From Rhizophagus clarus (taxonomy: Eukaryota; Glomeromycota; Glomeromycetes; Glomerales; Glomeraceae), in the NCBI GenBank assembly GCA_015698045.1, contig BLAL01000223.1, positions 248,001 to 312,000 of the forward strand: a stretch of 64,000 nt of DNA. The letters run 5' to 3'. A model generated the notes under the pieces. The model was not told the DNA's origin, did no database searches, and saw only the letters and a list, made by a program, of their open reading frames with translations. Position 1 is the stretch's first letter. Each line of letters begins with the position of its first letter. Shown here piece after piece: positions 45,862 to 58,489 of the stretch. The translations under genes and the position numbers were made by a program.

Positions 45862-46640
45862 GTAAGTCTTTTACGTCTCTTCTCCTGTTGTTTTATTTTT
45901 CTTTTAAGATGATATTAATCGTTTTCTTTCTTTTTTTTTCTATGGGTGGGTGTTCTGGCTTTTCTTTCATTTTTTTTCCCTTTATTTCTCTTCTTTTCGT
46001 GGTTTTTTCATTTCTTTTTTTCATTATTCCTTTCATTTCTTCTATGGTTCTTTCATTGATCTTTTGTGGTTCTTTTGTTATTTCTTTCATTGATCTTTTA
46101 TTCCTTTCATCATTGTTTCTTTTATTGCTTTTTTTGGTTTATTTCATTGATCTTTGATTTCTTTCGTTGCTTTTTTTTTGTTTTTTTCATTGATCCTTGG
46201 TTTCTTTCATTACTTTTTTCGTTTCTTTCATTGATCTTTGGTCTCTTTTCAATGATCTTTAGTTTCTTTCATTGATCTTTGACTTCTTTTGTTGCTTTTT
46301 TTTGTTCCCTTTATTGATTTTCATTCCTCTTTTGCTTCCTTTCATTCTCTTTCATTCCTCTTATTTTTTTTTCATTTGCCATTTGCTTCTTTTATTCCTT
46401 TTATTTTTTTTCATTCTCTTTATTTCTTTTCATTCCCTTTCATTTTCTCATTCATTTTCATTCTTTTTTTGTTTCATTTATTCTTTTTCACTATCCTTTA
46501 CCTTTTTTGTTCTTTTCTCATTTCTCTTTGATCATCTTTACTTCCCTTTATCCCTTTTCATTTATCTCTTCTTTCCTTTATTCTTCCTTTGTCCTTTCTT
46601 CCTGTATTTTCCATTTTTTCTTATATATTGCAGTGCATGT
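45862..46640 (+). repeat. ~780-bp polypyrimidine tract
   Basis: The plus strand is nearly all T and C, with TTTCTTTCATTGATCTTTGG-type units in the first half and TTCATTCTCTTTC in the second. The open frames across it are artefacts of composition (F/S/L on one strand, K/E/R on the other). It can potentially form triplex (H-DNA). Confidence 0.8.
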
Positions 46641-47100
46641 GCAATTAATACAGCATTATAACATTAGATTATAACTAGTTTTAACCGAGGGTGATATAAC
46701 TCAGGTGATATCACCTATTTAATTTTATTATAATTTAATAAATTTGATGTGAGTGATTTAACTTAGGTGAAATTACCTATAATTTTATACGAATAAATTT
46801 AATAATTTAATTCAGGTGATATCACCTGATTTAATTAAATAAATTATTTTTACACAATGATATAATTGTTTACATTTGATTGTGATACTTTATTACCATT
46901 GTTATTTATAAATGATGTAATTAAAGCCACCCATTTCAAAAATTCTCTCCCTGACGCTACTTTTTCTGTTTTCATAAAAAAATTTTGTATCTTGTTTCAC
47001 GTTTCTAAAAAATTATTCGCGAAATAAAATTAATACCACTTGTTGCTTCTTGTATTTGCCAATATTATTACTTGCATAAAACTTTATACGAAACTTTACA

Positions 47101-47466
47101 ATGGAAAATATTACAAATTTTCCTTATGATGCTTTATATAATAATTCTGACCTGTTATTCAACTCTTATTATGATTCTTCATATAATGATTCTGAACTAT
47201 CATTCAACTCTTATCATAACTCTTTATACGATTCTTTTAATCCGATGCTAAATTTTTCATATGATTTTTCCAATCCGTTTCTTAAGAATCATGAAATAGA
47301 TAATAAAATTCAAATAGAAAATGAATGTATAGTGAAAGATCATCAGAAAGAAAATAGTGAGTATTGTAATCAAATGAATCTAACCTCTTATTCGGATGAC
47401 TCTTCTAATAATCTGATAGTTAATTCTCATATATTTCCCAATCTATTTCTTAAAAATCACAAATAG
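47101..47466 (+). pseudogene. N-terminal leader ORF of the left MULE gene
   Basis: 121 codons, S/N/Y-rich: MENITNFPYDALYNNSDLLF with internal repeats (YNDSELSFNSYHNSLYDS) and FLKNHEIDNKIQIENE. Just past the stop the same repeat motif continues in another frame (ATAGATAGCAATATTCAAAT encodes IDSNIQ), so a one-base shift has probably cut this leader from the downstream transposase frame. The right arm carries the identical break. Confidence 0.6.
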
Positions 47467-47588
47467 ATAGCAATATTCAAATAGAAAATAAAAGTATAGA
47501 TATTATAGAGGATTATATGAGTGATTATCAGGAAGAAAATAGTGAGTAAAGAATGTTATGATTATTTGATTCTAACCTGTTTGTCTTA

Positions 47589-50181
47589 TTGTATAATTCA
47601 TCTGATCTATCATTTGATTTCTTTTTGACCTATTTCTTAAAATCACAAACAGATAATGAAATGCAAATAGTGGAAATGGAAAATCATTCAGAAGATCATT
47701 CCAGCAAAGAATATGATGATGATAGTGAGTATGAAAAAGAAGAAGAAAACAGATCATTAAAGTTAAATAAAGGAATGAAATTTGAAACATGGGAACTTGC
47801 CGAATCATACCTTGATGAATATGCGAAGCAACAAGGATTTTGCTTTCGTAGAATAAGACGTACACTAGATCCAAGTGATAACACAATTGTTAGACGTAGA
47901 ACATATGAATGTACACACGGCCAAACTCACGAACCTCAAAAAAATATTTTAGAGGAAGATAGAAGGGAAAGAGATTCCGAAATGATTGGATGTCCCTGGC
48001 ATATTAATCTCTCATTTCCCAAATTTTCAAATGGTGTTCAGATCAATAGTGTAATTGGTGAACATAACCATGAGATGAATCCTCTTATTTCTGAAATAGC
48101 ACCAAGATTCCGAAAGCTAACAGATAAAATGCTTGAAAAAATAAAATTTTGGACAATTCAAGGAAGAATGGGTTTATCAACACAATATAATCTTTTGGTA
48201 GCCTTGTTTCCAGATAAAGTAATTAATAAAAAAGACTTAAGTAATGCTATTCAACAATTTAAGAAACAAGCAAAACCTAGTAAAAATGATGCATGCCAGA
48301 TGCTTACCGAATTATATTTGAAAAAAGATGAAGATCCACGATGGATTATAAAACCGCGCTTTGATGTTGGAGAACGAAGGTTAAATTCACTATTTTGGAT
48401 GTCTCCAGACCAAATTAATGCTTATGGAAAATATAATGATATTGTAATTATTAATACAACATCAAAGACCAACCAATTTGATATGATATTAATGTTAGTT
48501 ATAGTTGTTGACAATAACTTTAGAAATTTAATAGTAGCGGCGGCTATTATAGAAGACGAAACAGAAGCAACTTTTTCGTGGCTTTTACAAGAATTGAAAA
48601 ATTCTTGTGATGTTACACCAATTACCTTATATTCTGATGCTGATCCGGCCCTAATATCAGCTGTGAAAAAAAACTATCTGGAAACCCACCACTTTCATTG
48701 TATTTTCCATATAGAGTTGAATTTAAGAAAGAAATTAAAAGGAAAATTGCATGACCAATTTGAACCTTTTCATGCTAAATTTTTAGCAATGCGTAATTCC
48801 TTATGTCCTAAAAAATTTGAAACAGAATGGAAAAAGCTTATTAATGAATTCCCAGCTTGTAAACAGTATCTTACGAAAGTTTTATACCCTTGTAAAAATA
48901 GTTGGGCGAGTTTTGCTATTAATCGAAATTTCACTGCTGGAATTCAGAGTACACAACGAGTAGAAGTAACTAATAGAATAGTTAAAGAAAAATTAAATAG
49001 GTCTTCATGCTTAACTGATGTTGTTGGAGAAATTCAAAGAATATTTGACCAACAATCAAAAAAAGCTATAATAAGTGAATGTAAGAATGAAATTCCAACA
49101 AGAGGAATACCTTCTATAATGGATGAATATTTTCCAAATCTTGATAAAATTTTACGCGAATATTTAATACCACAAATCCTCCAAAAGCAACGTGACCAAA
49201 TGGCTCAGTCGTTATGCTATGATACGGTATTAATTGAGGATTGGAAACCGCTTCTAGGAGTAAGTCTAATTGTTGATAAGAAATGAAAATTAATATCTAT
49301 TAAAAATCGTTATTAACAATTAAAATATTTTTTTTTTTTAGATAACAGATGATTCTTACCAACAAGAAATAGCTAGAGAGGATGATTATGACCAACCTCA
49401 ATCTTTGTTTTCTTTATTAGTAGAGAATATACCCCATAATAATATTTTACAAGTATGGAAAGTAACAAGACATCGTGGACAAAAGTCAGAACCACAGTAT
49501 ATTGTTCTTCTTAATGATGGTTCACATTTATGTACTTGTCTTTGGCTTATTAACAGAGGGGTTATATGTAGACATTTTTTCCAAGTTATGTCTTATTCAG
49601 CTAATGCGCAATTTCACATATCACTTATTCCACAACGTTGGTATAATAATAACAAGTATAATTTTGAACAGCATGAGAAAAATATACTAGTATCATTTCA
49701 TATTGGAGAAAATGAACTAGGTGACGAGTCAGAACATCCCTTATCTCAATTATCATTTCAACATCTCATGAATTTTAGGCAAACGTCTAATGTTGTACAA
49801 GTACAGGGTCCTAAACAAAAATACGGATTTGGTATGGGATATGCTAAAAAAGCTCTTGATTTGGCTATTCGAACTGATAAGGTTGATGAATTTGTTGATC
49901 AAGTGAAATGTTTTATTGAAAATACAAAAGCAGAATTATCCGAACAACAGGAAAATGTGATTTCTATGCATATTGGTGATCCATTAAAAGTACAACATAA
50001 AGGTAGACAACCTAATAGATATAAGTCATGTGGTGAACCTCAAAGAAAAAAATCAAAGCATATTCAAGACATAACTAATATTACTAATAAAAATTGTGAA
50101 GAAGTTGTGGAAAGTCAAGTTGATAAAAAAAGAGAAAGGCATTGTAAAAAATGTGGTCAACCTGGTCATTATGCCCCATGA
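47589..50181 (+). CDS. MULE (Mutator-like) transposase, left arm; first catalytic Asp replaced
   Basis: Exons 47,589-49,259 and 49,342-50,181 (donor GTAAGT, acceptor TTTTTAG) join to 836 aa. Domains: an FAR1/WRKY-GCM1-type zinc-binding part (GMKFETWELAESYLDEYAKQ ... CTHGQ ... CPWHINL ... GEHNHEM, about 62-160) and a MULE transposase core (about 280-390: IVIINTTSKTNQFDM, LYSDADPALISAV, HCIFHIELNLRKK). A SWIM motif CTCLWLINRGVICRH follows, and a C-terminal zinc knuckle CKKCGQPGHYAP is cut by TGA immediately before the final Cys codon TGT. Residue 289 is Asn (AAT) where the right arm and the FAR1/MULE family have Asp, the first residue of the DDE set. It is open throughout but probably catalytically dead. 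Confidence 0.88.
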
Positions 50182-50370
50182 TGTCCAAATATTCAATAAA
50201 TTCCATGTAATAATTAATTGTTCGTATAATAAAAATTATGTAATAAAGATTTGCGTAATACTAAATTTATTAAAAATTTTTATACATGTGAAATCACCTG
50301 ATTTTAATAAATTATTTATAGGTGAAATCACCTAGGTGATTTCACCCGCGGAGCAAATTAGCAAGATTCA

Positions 50371-50522
50371 ATAATTAATATCACTATAAATTAATAAAAA
50401 GGAAATTGTATGAAAAAAACTATATTTTAATTCAAAGAAAAAAAATTACACCACACTGTATACATGATTTTATAAAAAAATTAAGCTGCAATTGCATAAT
50501 TTTAACTGTAATATTAATGTTA
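50371..50522. other. Unique spacer of the palindrome
   Basis: 152 bases of non-palindromic AT-rich DNA between the inner arm ends. It includes TTACACCACACTGTATACAT. No coding frame. It would be the loop of a transcript hairpin. Confidence 0.8.
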
Positions 50523-50711
50523 TGAATCTTGCTAATTTGCTCTGCGGGTGAAATCACCTAGGTGATTTCACCTATAAATAATTTATTAAAATCAGGTGAT
50601 TTCACATGTATAAAAATTTTTAATAAATTTAGTATTACGCAAATCTTTATTACATAATTTTTATTATACGAACAATTAATTATTACATGGAATTTATTGA
50701 ATATTTGGACA

Positions 50712-53302
50712 TCATGGGGCATAATGACTAGGTTGACCACATTTTTTACAATGCCTTTCTCTTTTTTTATCAACTTGACTTTCCACAACTTCTTCACAAT
50801 TTTTATTAGTAATATTAGTTATGTCTTGAATATGCTTTGATTTTTTTCTTTGAGGTTCACCACATGACTTATATCTATTAGGTTGTCTACCTTTATGTTG
50901 TACTTTTAATGGATCACCAATATGCATAGAAATCACATTTTCCTGTTGTTCGGATAATTCTGCTTTTGTATTTTCGATAAAACATTTCACTTGATCAACA
51001 AATTCATCAACCTTATCAGTTCGAATAGCCAAATCAAGAGCTTTTTTAGCATATCCCATACCAAATCCGTATTTTTGTTTAGGACCCTGTACTTGTACAA
51101 CATTAGACGTTTGCCTAAAATTCATGAGATGTTGAAATGATAATTGAGATAAGGGATGTTCTGACTCGTCACCTAGTTCATTTTCTCCAATATGAAATGA
51201 TACTAGTATATTTTTCTCATGCTGTTCAAAATTATACTTGTTATTATTATACCAACGTTGTGGAATAAGTGATATGTGAAATTGCGCATTAGCTGAATAA
51301 GACATAACTCGGAAAAAATGTCTACATATAACCCCTCTGTTAATAAGCCAAAGACAAGTACATAAATGTGAACCATCATTAAGAAGAACAATATACTGTG
51401 GTTCTGACTTTTGTCCACGATGTCTTGTTACTTTCCATACTTGTAAAATATTATTATGGGGTATATTCTCTACTAATAAAGAAAACAAAGATTGAGGTTG
51501 GTCATAATCATCCTCTCTAGCTATTTCTTGTTGGTAAGAATCATCTGTTATCTAAAAAAAAAAATATTTTAATTGTTAATAACGATTTTTAATAGATATT
51601 AATTTTCATTTCTTATCAACAATTAGACTTACTCCTAGAAGCGGTTTCCAATCCTCAATTAATACCGTATCATAGCATAACGACTGAGCCATTTGGTCAC
51701 GTTGCTTTTGGAGGATTTGTGGTGTTAAATATTCGCGTAAAATTTTATCAAGATTTGGAAAATATTCATCCATTATAGAAGGTATTCCTCTTGTTGGAAT
51801 TTCATTCTTACATTCACTTATTATAGCTTTTTTTGATTGTTGGTCAAATATTCTTTGAATTTCTCCAACAACATCAGTTAAGCATGAAGACCTATTTAAT
51901 TTTTCTTTAACTATTCTATTAGTTACTTCTACTCGTTGTGTACTCTGAATTCCAGCAGTGAAATTTCGATTAATAGCAAAACTCGCCCAACTATTTTTAC
52001 AAGGGTATAAAACTTTCGTAAGATACTGTTTACAAGCTGGGAATTCATTAATAAGCTTTTTCCATTCTGTTTCAAATTTTTTAGGACATAAGGAATTACG
52101 CATTGCTAAAAATTTAGCATGAAAAGGTTCAAATTGGTCATGCAATTTTCCTTTTAATTTCTTTCTTAAATTCAACTCTATATGGAAAATACAATGAAAG
52201 TGGTGGGTTTCCAGATAGTTTTTTTTCACAGCTGATATTAGGGCTGGATCAGCATCAGAATATAAGGTAATTGGTGTAACATCACAAGAATTTTTCAATT
52301 CTTGTAAAAGCCACGAAAAAGTTGCTTCTGTTTCGTCTTCTATAATAGCCGCTGCTACTATTAAATTTCTAAAGTTATTGTCAACAACTATAACTAACAT
52401 TAATATCATATCAAATTGGTTGGTCTTTGATGTTGTATCAATAATTACAATATCATTATATTTTCCATAAGCATTAATTTGGTCTGGAGACATCCAAAAT
52501 AGTGAATTTAACCTTCGTTCTCCAACATCAAAGCGCGGTTTTATAATCCATCGTGGATCTTCATCTTTTTTCAAATATAATTCAGTAAGCATCTGGCATG
52601 CATCATTTTTACTAGGTTTTGCTTGTTTCTTAAATTGTTGAATAGCATTACTTAAGTCTTTTTTATTAATTACTTTATCTGGAAACAAGGCTACCAAAAG
52701 ATTATATTGTGTTGATAAACCCATTCTTCCTTGAATTGTCCAAAATTTTATTTTTTCAAGCATTTATCTGTTAGCTTTCGGAATCTTGGTGCTATTTCAG
52801 AAATAAGAGGATTCATCTCATGGTTATGTTCACCAATTACACTATTGATCCGAACACCATTTGAAAATTTGGGAAATGAGAGATTAATATGCCAGGGACA
52901 TCCAATCATTTCGGAATCTCTTTCCCTTCTATCTTCCTCTAAAATATTTTTTTGAGGTTCGTGAGTTTGGCCGTGTGTACATTCATATGTTCTACGTCTA
53001 ACAATTGTGTTATCACTTGGATCTAGTGTACGTCTTATTCTACGAAAGCAAAATCCTTGTTGCTTCGCATATTCATCAAGGTATGATTCGGCAAGTTCCC
53101 ATGTTTCAAATTTCATTCCTTTATTTAACTTTAATGATCTGTTTTCTTCTTCTTTTTCATACTCACTATTATCATCATATTCTTTGCTGGAATGATCTTC
53201 TGAATGATTTTCCATTTCCACTATTTGCATTTCATTATCTGTTTGTGATTTTAAGAAATAGGTCAAAAAGAAATCAAATGATAGATCAGATGAATTATAC
53301 AA
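50712..53302 (-). pseudogene. MULE transposase, right arm; frameshifted but with catalytic Asp
   Basis: Mirror copy of the left gene: exon 1 about 53,302-51,633, exon 2 51,551-50,712. A single missing A near 52,760 (ACAGATAAATGC, versus ACAGATAAAATGC in the left arm) breaks the frame after the FAR1-like domain, at LTDK. Downstream the frame is open from MLEKIKFW (52,763), and it keeps IVIIDTTSKTNQ with the catalytic Asp. Other visible changes against the left copy: N for D in YDDNSEYE, R for Q in GVRINS, T for I in REYLTPQ, R for Q in FFRVM, S for G in CGQPSHYAP. The same premature TGA precedes the last knuckle Cys, so that mutation is older than the duplication. Confidence 0.88.
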
Positions 53303-53424
53303 TAAGACAAACAGGTTAGAATCAAATAATCATAACATTCTTTACTCACTATTTTCTTCCTGATAATCACTCATATAATCCTCTATAATATCTATACTTT
53401 TATTTTCTATTTGAATATTGCTAT

Positions 53425-53790
53425 CTATTTGTGATTTTTAAGAAATAGATTGGGAAATATATGAGAATTAACTATCAGATTATTAGAAGAGTCATCCGAA
53501 TAAGAGGTTAGATTCATTTGATTACAATACTCACTATTTTCTTTCTGATGATCTTTCACTATACATTCATTTTCTATTTGAATTTTATTATCTATTTCAT
53601 GATTCTTAAGAAACGGATTGGAAAAATCATATGAAAAATTTAGCATCGGATTAAAAGAATCGTATAAAGAGTTATGATAAGAGTTGAATGATAGTTCAGA
53701 ATCATTATATGAAGAATCATAATAAGAGTTGAATAACAGGTCAGAATTATTATATAAAGCATCATAAGGAAAATTTGTAATATTTTCCAT
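53425..53790 (-). pseudogene. N-terminal leader ORF of the right MULE gene
   Basis: Identical in translation to the left leader (47,101-47,466), including its terminal break. Upstream (53,791-53,960) lies the mirrored putative promoter. Confidence 0.6.
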
Positions 53791-55670
53791 TGTAAAGTTT
53801 CGTATAAAGTTTTATGCAAGTAATAATATTGGCAAATACAAGAAGCAACAAGTGGTATTAATTTTATTTCGCGAATAATTTTTTAGAAACGCGAAACAAG
53901 ATACAAAATTTTTTTATGAAAACAGAAAAAGTAGCGTCAGGGAGAGAATTTTTGAAATGGGTGGCTTTAATTACATCATTTATAAATAACAATGGTAATA
54001 AAGTATCACAATCAAATGTAAACAATTATATCATTGTGTAAAAATAATTTATTTAATTAAATCAGGTGATATCACCTGAATTAAATTATTAAATTTATTC
54101 GTATAAAATTATAGGTGATTTCACCTAAGTTAAATCACTCACATCAAATTTATTAAATTATAATAAAATTAAATAGGTGATATCACCTGAGTTATATCAC
54201 CCTCGATTAAAACTAGTTATAATCTATAGATTTAATGATTGTGGTGTTAAAGTTTTTTTTCTTTTTTGTTTAACTAATTATCATTACTATTATATTACCA
54301 GTTACGGTATATTAAATCTAGCTGAAATTATGTTAATTCTGACCAAAATTAAAATTGTGCTGAATTGCACTTTTTAAAAATTGTACACATTTTTTTAGAT
54401 TACTATATTGCATATCTTTAACTTTTATAATACATTGTATAACAAAATTTAATATATTTGGATGATGAAACAAATCTGCCGATATGATTTATATATTATT
54501 TTATTTTATTTTAATTTATATTAGTTTTATTTTGTTTTTATTAATTAGGGTATATTTTTTTTTTTTTAAGGCATTGAATATTGCATAACTTTATTTAATA
54601 GATGTAAGGTATTACATACTCAGTATAAAAATTGAAAGTATACTTCCAACCTAAAGGCTAGTCCAACCATCTGCTAGAACAATTAAAACTAAGAATATGT
54701 AAAATCATAAAAGGGAAAAAAGGAAACAAAAAAGAACAAATTCTATCTCATTTAGAGAAACAAAGTAAATATTCTACTAATTATTACTAATCCTGAGATT
54801 GTTTCTGAATAAAATCCATCAAAACTATCTTTAATTCTACAATCTCAGCATACAATTGACATTTTAACAGCTTCTTTGGAGAAAAGTGCCTATACTCTTT
54901 TCATTTTTGTTCTGACTCTTCTTGTTCTTCCTTCCAATATTATTTCCAAATGAAAATTGAGATGAATCCTTTTTTAGACTCCTTATGGGGGGTATGATTA
55001 GATCCAGTTGCAGGAGTATCTGTTATGAATTCTAAGTTAACCTTAGTACATTTGGAAGGTAGATCTAGGTTCAATTTGTTAGGTTTATCTTGTCTATTAG
55101 AACTAGACCGCTGATTACTCTTTTATCGCGTAATAAAAGATGATATGGTATAGCAGCACCAACTAAGCTTTGTTTCATTCCAAAATGATTCTTTATTAAT
55201 AATATTCTGTAAGTCCTTCTAACTTTTGAAATGAGCAATCATTTTATACGTACTATCTGGATTCTTAACTTCTTTAAATGCTTTAATGTATAAAAAGTGA
55301 ATAAAATTTATTAGGTGTTTCTTAATTGCTAAAACGTCAGCTATTAAAAAATTTGGAGGATCTTTAATAATAGCCTAGAACCTTTTTCTTTCTTTATGTT
55401 CTTTAAGAGATCAGAAAGCAGGAAATTATTAGACTACCACTGGCTAAAGGAAATTATTTAAAGGCAATCTCATTCCCAAGTACTGAATTTATGTATAATC
55501 TTTAACTTACATTGAGCAGTTTTATACTTCTTCTATTTCTTAATTGTAACAGAGATTACATTACCCAAGCCTTTAGATAATCTAAAATTGTTATATTCTT
55601 CCACTTAGCAAGAACATCATAAATAAGAATATTGTGAATGTATTGACCTAAACTTGGATTAGATGATAAC

Positions 55671-57660
55671 TAAAATTACCTACTGAAACTCAATAGGCCA
55701 ATGTTAAAATATTGAAACTAAAAATATGTCAAAATGCTGAAATGCCAAAATAGTTTTAACATGTTAAAATTGCCAAAACTGTACAAAATTACTGAAATAG
55801 TTTCAGCATGTCAAAATTACCAAAATTAAAACATCACTTTTGTAATATATAAAATATTAAGATTTTAGTCACAATTGATTCAAAATTGAACAATCCTAAT
55901 TAATAAAGTTTATATAGATATTAATACAAGTTTAATACAAGTTTGATACAAGTTTGATAGATTGATTATAATTTATAACATCCTAGCCATATAGTATGCA
56001 TATTAAAAATTTAATAAAAAAAATTTAAAATTAAATACATAAAAAACTAAAATTTATTGCAATACTTTATTTTATTATTATAATTGAAATTAACTTCTGA
56101 ATTAAATAATAAATTATTATATCTAGAGTTGAATTGGTCTGGTCTGGTCTAATCCCAAAAAACTGGTCTTTTCATTAAGACCAGACTAGACTGGTCTTTT
56201 GACTGGTCCTTAAAATTTTTTTAATTTTTTATTTACAATATGCTGTTGATTGATTAGCAAAGCAATTTTGCATTTAGTACATTAATTTATTATTTATTAC
56301 CTTGTTTTATAGTTTAAAAGTCAATGAAAATTGATGTTAATCATATAACACAAATAATTATATATGTAAAAAAGACTTTTTTTAAGCATCATTAAGGAAT
56401 CAATATGATTAAAAATACTAAAATTTGAAATTTTAATATTTCAATATAAAAACATGATTAATAAAATATAATTTATTATCATTTTATGAAATGAAAATTT
56501 TATATAATCAGTTCTTAGTCCAGATTGATTCTCAAATCATAGACTGATGACTGTGAAGACCAGTTCTGAGACTGACATAGAACTAGTCTTTAACAAGACT
56601 GAACTAATCCTAATTATTATTGTTTGTAATAAAAAAATTTTATTGACCAGGTTTATTTAAAAGTCTGACAACCTAAAAAAATAAAAAGAAATGCTCAGAT
56701 AGTATATTTTTTTAATATATTAAAAAAATTCCTCCTACTTTCTATTAAATTTACTTATGTATATTTCAAGTTTAGACTTGTTTAAGAAGTTCAGCAACTT
56801 AAAGAAAAAAAAGAAATATGGTAGCTGTTATCTATAAATCACACAGTCCAAAATTTTATAAATGTGTTTATTTATATTGTGTAACTTGTTTTTACAATAT
56901 TTATTTGTAAATTTTATTATGTAAATGGCAAAATTTTTTTTTGCCATATTCCATGGAATTTTTATGGATTCCGTAAAAAATCCATGAAAAAAAGTCTGAA
57001 ATTTTTCATTTTTATTATGTTACTTACTAAAATTACCTATTTTTGATCTATAATAGAACTTAATAATATTATTAAATCTTATAAAACAAACTGATAAAAA
57101 TTTGCAGTTCATGTTGCTCTATCATTTTATCAGATTAGTTTTTTTTTATGTTACTTGGTTTATGATTTATAAAAGTTTGAAGTCACATAATATTATTGTA
57201 GTTTATAGGTGACAGTCACTATAGAAGAAATATTAGTATGTTTCTTCAATATATTAAAAAAATTCTCTTCCATTCTCCACTAACTTACTTGCGTACATTC
57301 CAAGTTCAGGTTCGTTCAAGAAGTCAGGCAACTTAAAGAAAAAAAAATAAAAATAAATTTTTTTTTATCTGGTTTAAAAAAAAACTAACCATTTTTTTCA
57401 AAAAAAAAAGATTATCTACGATCAGTAAATTAGCTCATATGACTGATATCAAAACTGATCAGAAATCTGTAAACCGCAGATTAGTGAATGTAGAAACTAT
57501 AAGTATATCATATGACATACTACACCAATATGTTAAAATAGTTATGACATGTTAAAACTATTTCAGCATTTTGACAAATCAGAAGGTCAATATCGAAATG
57601 TCAAAATAGTTTTGATAATTTCAACATATCAAAACTCCTTAATTTTAGCAGGCAACTTTA
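55671..57660. mobile_element. TAAAGTTG-type element (second copy)
   Basis: The left end TAAAATTACCTACTGAAACT and, on the opposite strand from 57,660, TAAAGTTGCCTGCTAAAATT match the family at 35,021-36,656. ATGATAAC on the left and GCGATAAC on the right flank it, an eroded 8-bp target duplication. It carries TTTTGACATGTTAAAAC-type subterminal repeats and minus-strand exon/intron units. A segment of GACTGGTCT-type dyads lies at 56,125-56,600. Confidence 0.75.
56640..57345 (-). repeat. Exon/intron-like units inside the second TAAAGTTG element
   Basis: On the minus strand, near 57,330, CTTTAAG is followed by TTGCCTGACTTCTTGAACGA to CTTGGAAT and GTACGCAAGT, reading LPDFLNEPELGM. Related diverged units end near 56,825 and 56,690. 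Introns contain TTTAATATATTGAAGAAAC hairpins. It is orthologous in content to the arrays at 27 kb and 35 kb. Confidence 0.6.
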
Positions 57661-58489
57661 GCGATAACCAGTTAAAATATGTGCTACATCATCACTTAGG
57701 TTCTTTAACAGATTTCAGTCTTCTCTTTCTTTGTCTTTAATGCAAAAAGCATGGTCGTAAATTTTAAAGAAAAACTGGAGGTAGACTGGAGTATAACTTG
57801 TAGCTGAAGTACTACAGTAGATGCAGATTCTGATATAAATGTATTAGGGTTTACTTGTTTCATAACCTTAGCCTTTTATTTATTTTGCATCTGTGATGTT
57901 CTATCTTCATTTTAATTGGTACTTGTTGATGTAATACTGAATTGTGATTGGTGCTCTTTATTTATAGATATTTCTATATCCATAAATTTATCTGATAGAT
58001 GGTGAGGATCATATAAGTCATTCAGTATATTTTTGAGTAAATTATTGTTCTTATACAAAGATACGACAGTCATAAATGCGTTTTTATATATAAGAAAAGT
58101 GGCCTTATAAAGAATATAAAGAAGGTTCTTGTTATATTTTCATTTATCCACTATCTTATTAACACAGGTCGAATGGAGGCAAATCAGTCATCAATCGGTC
58201 ATGTGACTGATTGGTAACCGATTGGATACCTATTGATGACTGATTCTTTCAATAGGTCATCAATCAGGTATAAATTCCAAATCGGTTATCAACTGGTCAT
58301 ATGACTGATTGATGACTGATTGGTGTACGGTTGAATTTACCAGTTATCAATAGGTTACCAATCGACCATATCAGATTGATGACCGATTGGTTGCTAATTG
58401 GCTTATTATATATTAGCGGATTTTTTAGATTTTTTCAATAACGTCGTTTTAAAATATTTAATTTATAAACCATTTTAAAACTCTAAACT

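Larger units (their letters stand above)
46667..54227. mobile_element. 7.5-kb palindromic MULE pair
   Basis: The left arm (about 46,667-50,370) and right arm (about 50,523-54,227) are near-identical inverted copies around a 152-bp spacer. The outer ends read ATTATAACTAGTTTTAA, then a (C/T)CGAGGGTGATATAAC stretch, inward. AGGTGATATCACCT palindromes cluster at the outer ends (for example 46,702 and 46,815), and AGGTGAAATCACCTAGGTGA marks the inner ends (about 50,320 and 50,554). Coordinates mirror as x + y = 100,893 near the centre, changing to 100,892 and 100,891 outward. So only two single-base length differences occur over most of the arms, one of them the frameshift in the right gene. Confidence 0.9.
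54640..58140 (-). pseudogene. Decayed ORF1-like gene, split by an inserted element
   Basis: On the minus strand, before the insert: KNNNLLKNILNDLYDPHHLS (about 58,050). After it: VLAKWKNITILDYLKAWVM, FPAF-stop-SLKEHKERKRF (family FPxxWSLxxRKxR), then AFKEVKNPDSTYKMIAHFKS, FWNETKLSWCCYTIS, and near the end TPATGSNHTPHKESKKG. The order matches the intact 12,230-13,876 protein and the 15-kb relic. The segment 55,671-57,660 is a foreign insertion. Confidence 0.6.

Noticed and set aside
45753..46661. F/S/L-rich or K/E-rich ORFs across the pyrimidine tract
   Set aside because: Long frames are expected in a T/C-only strand; composition alone explains them.
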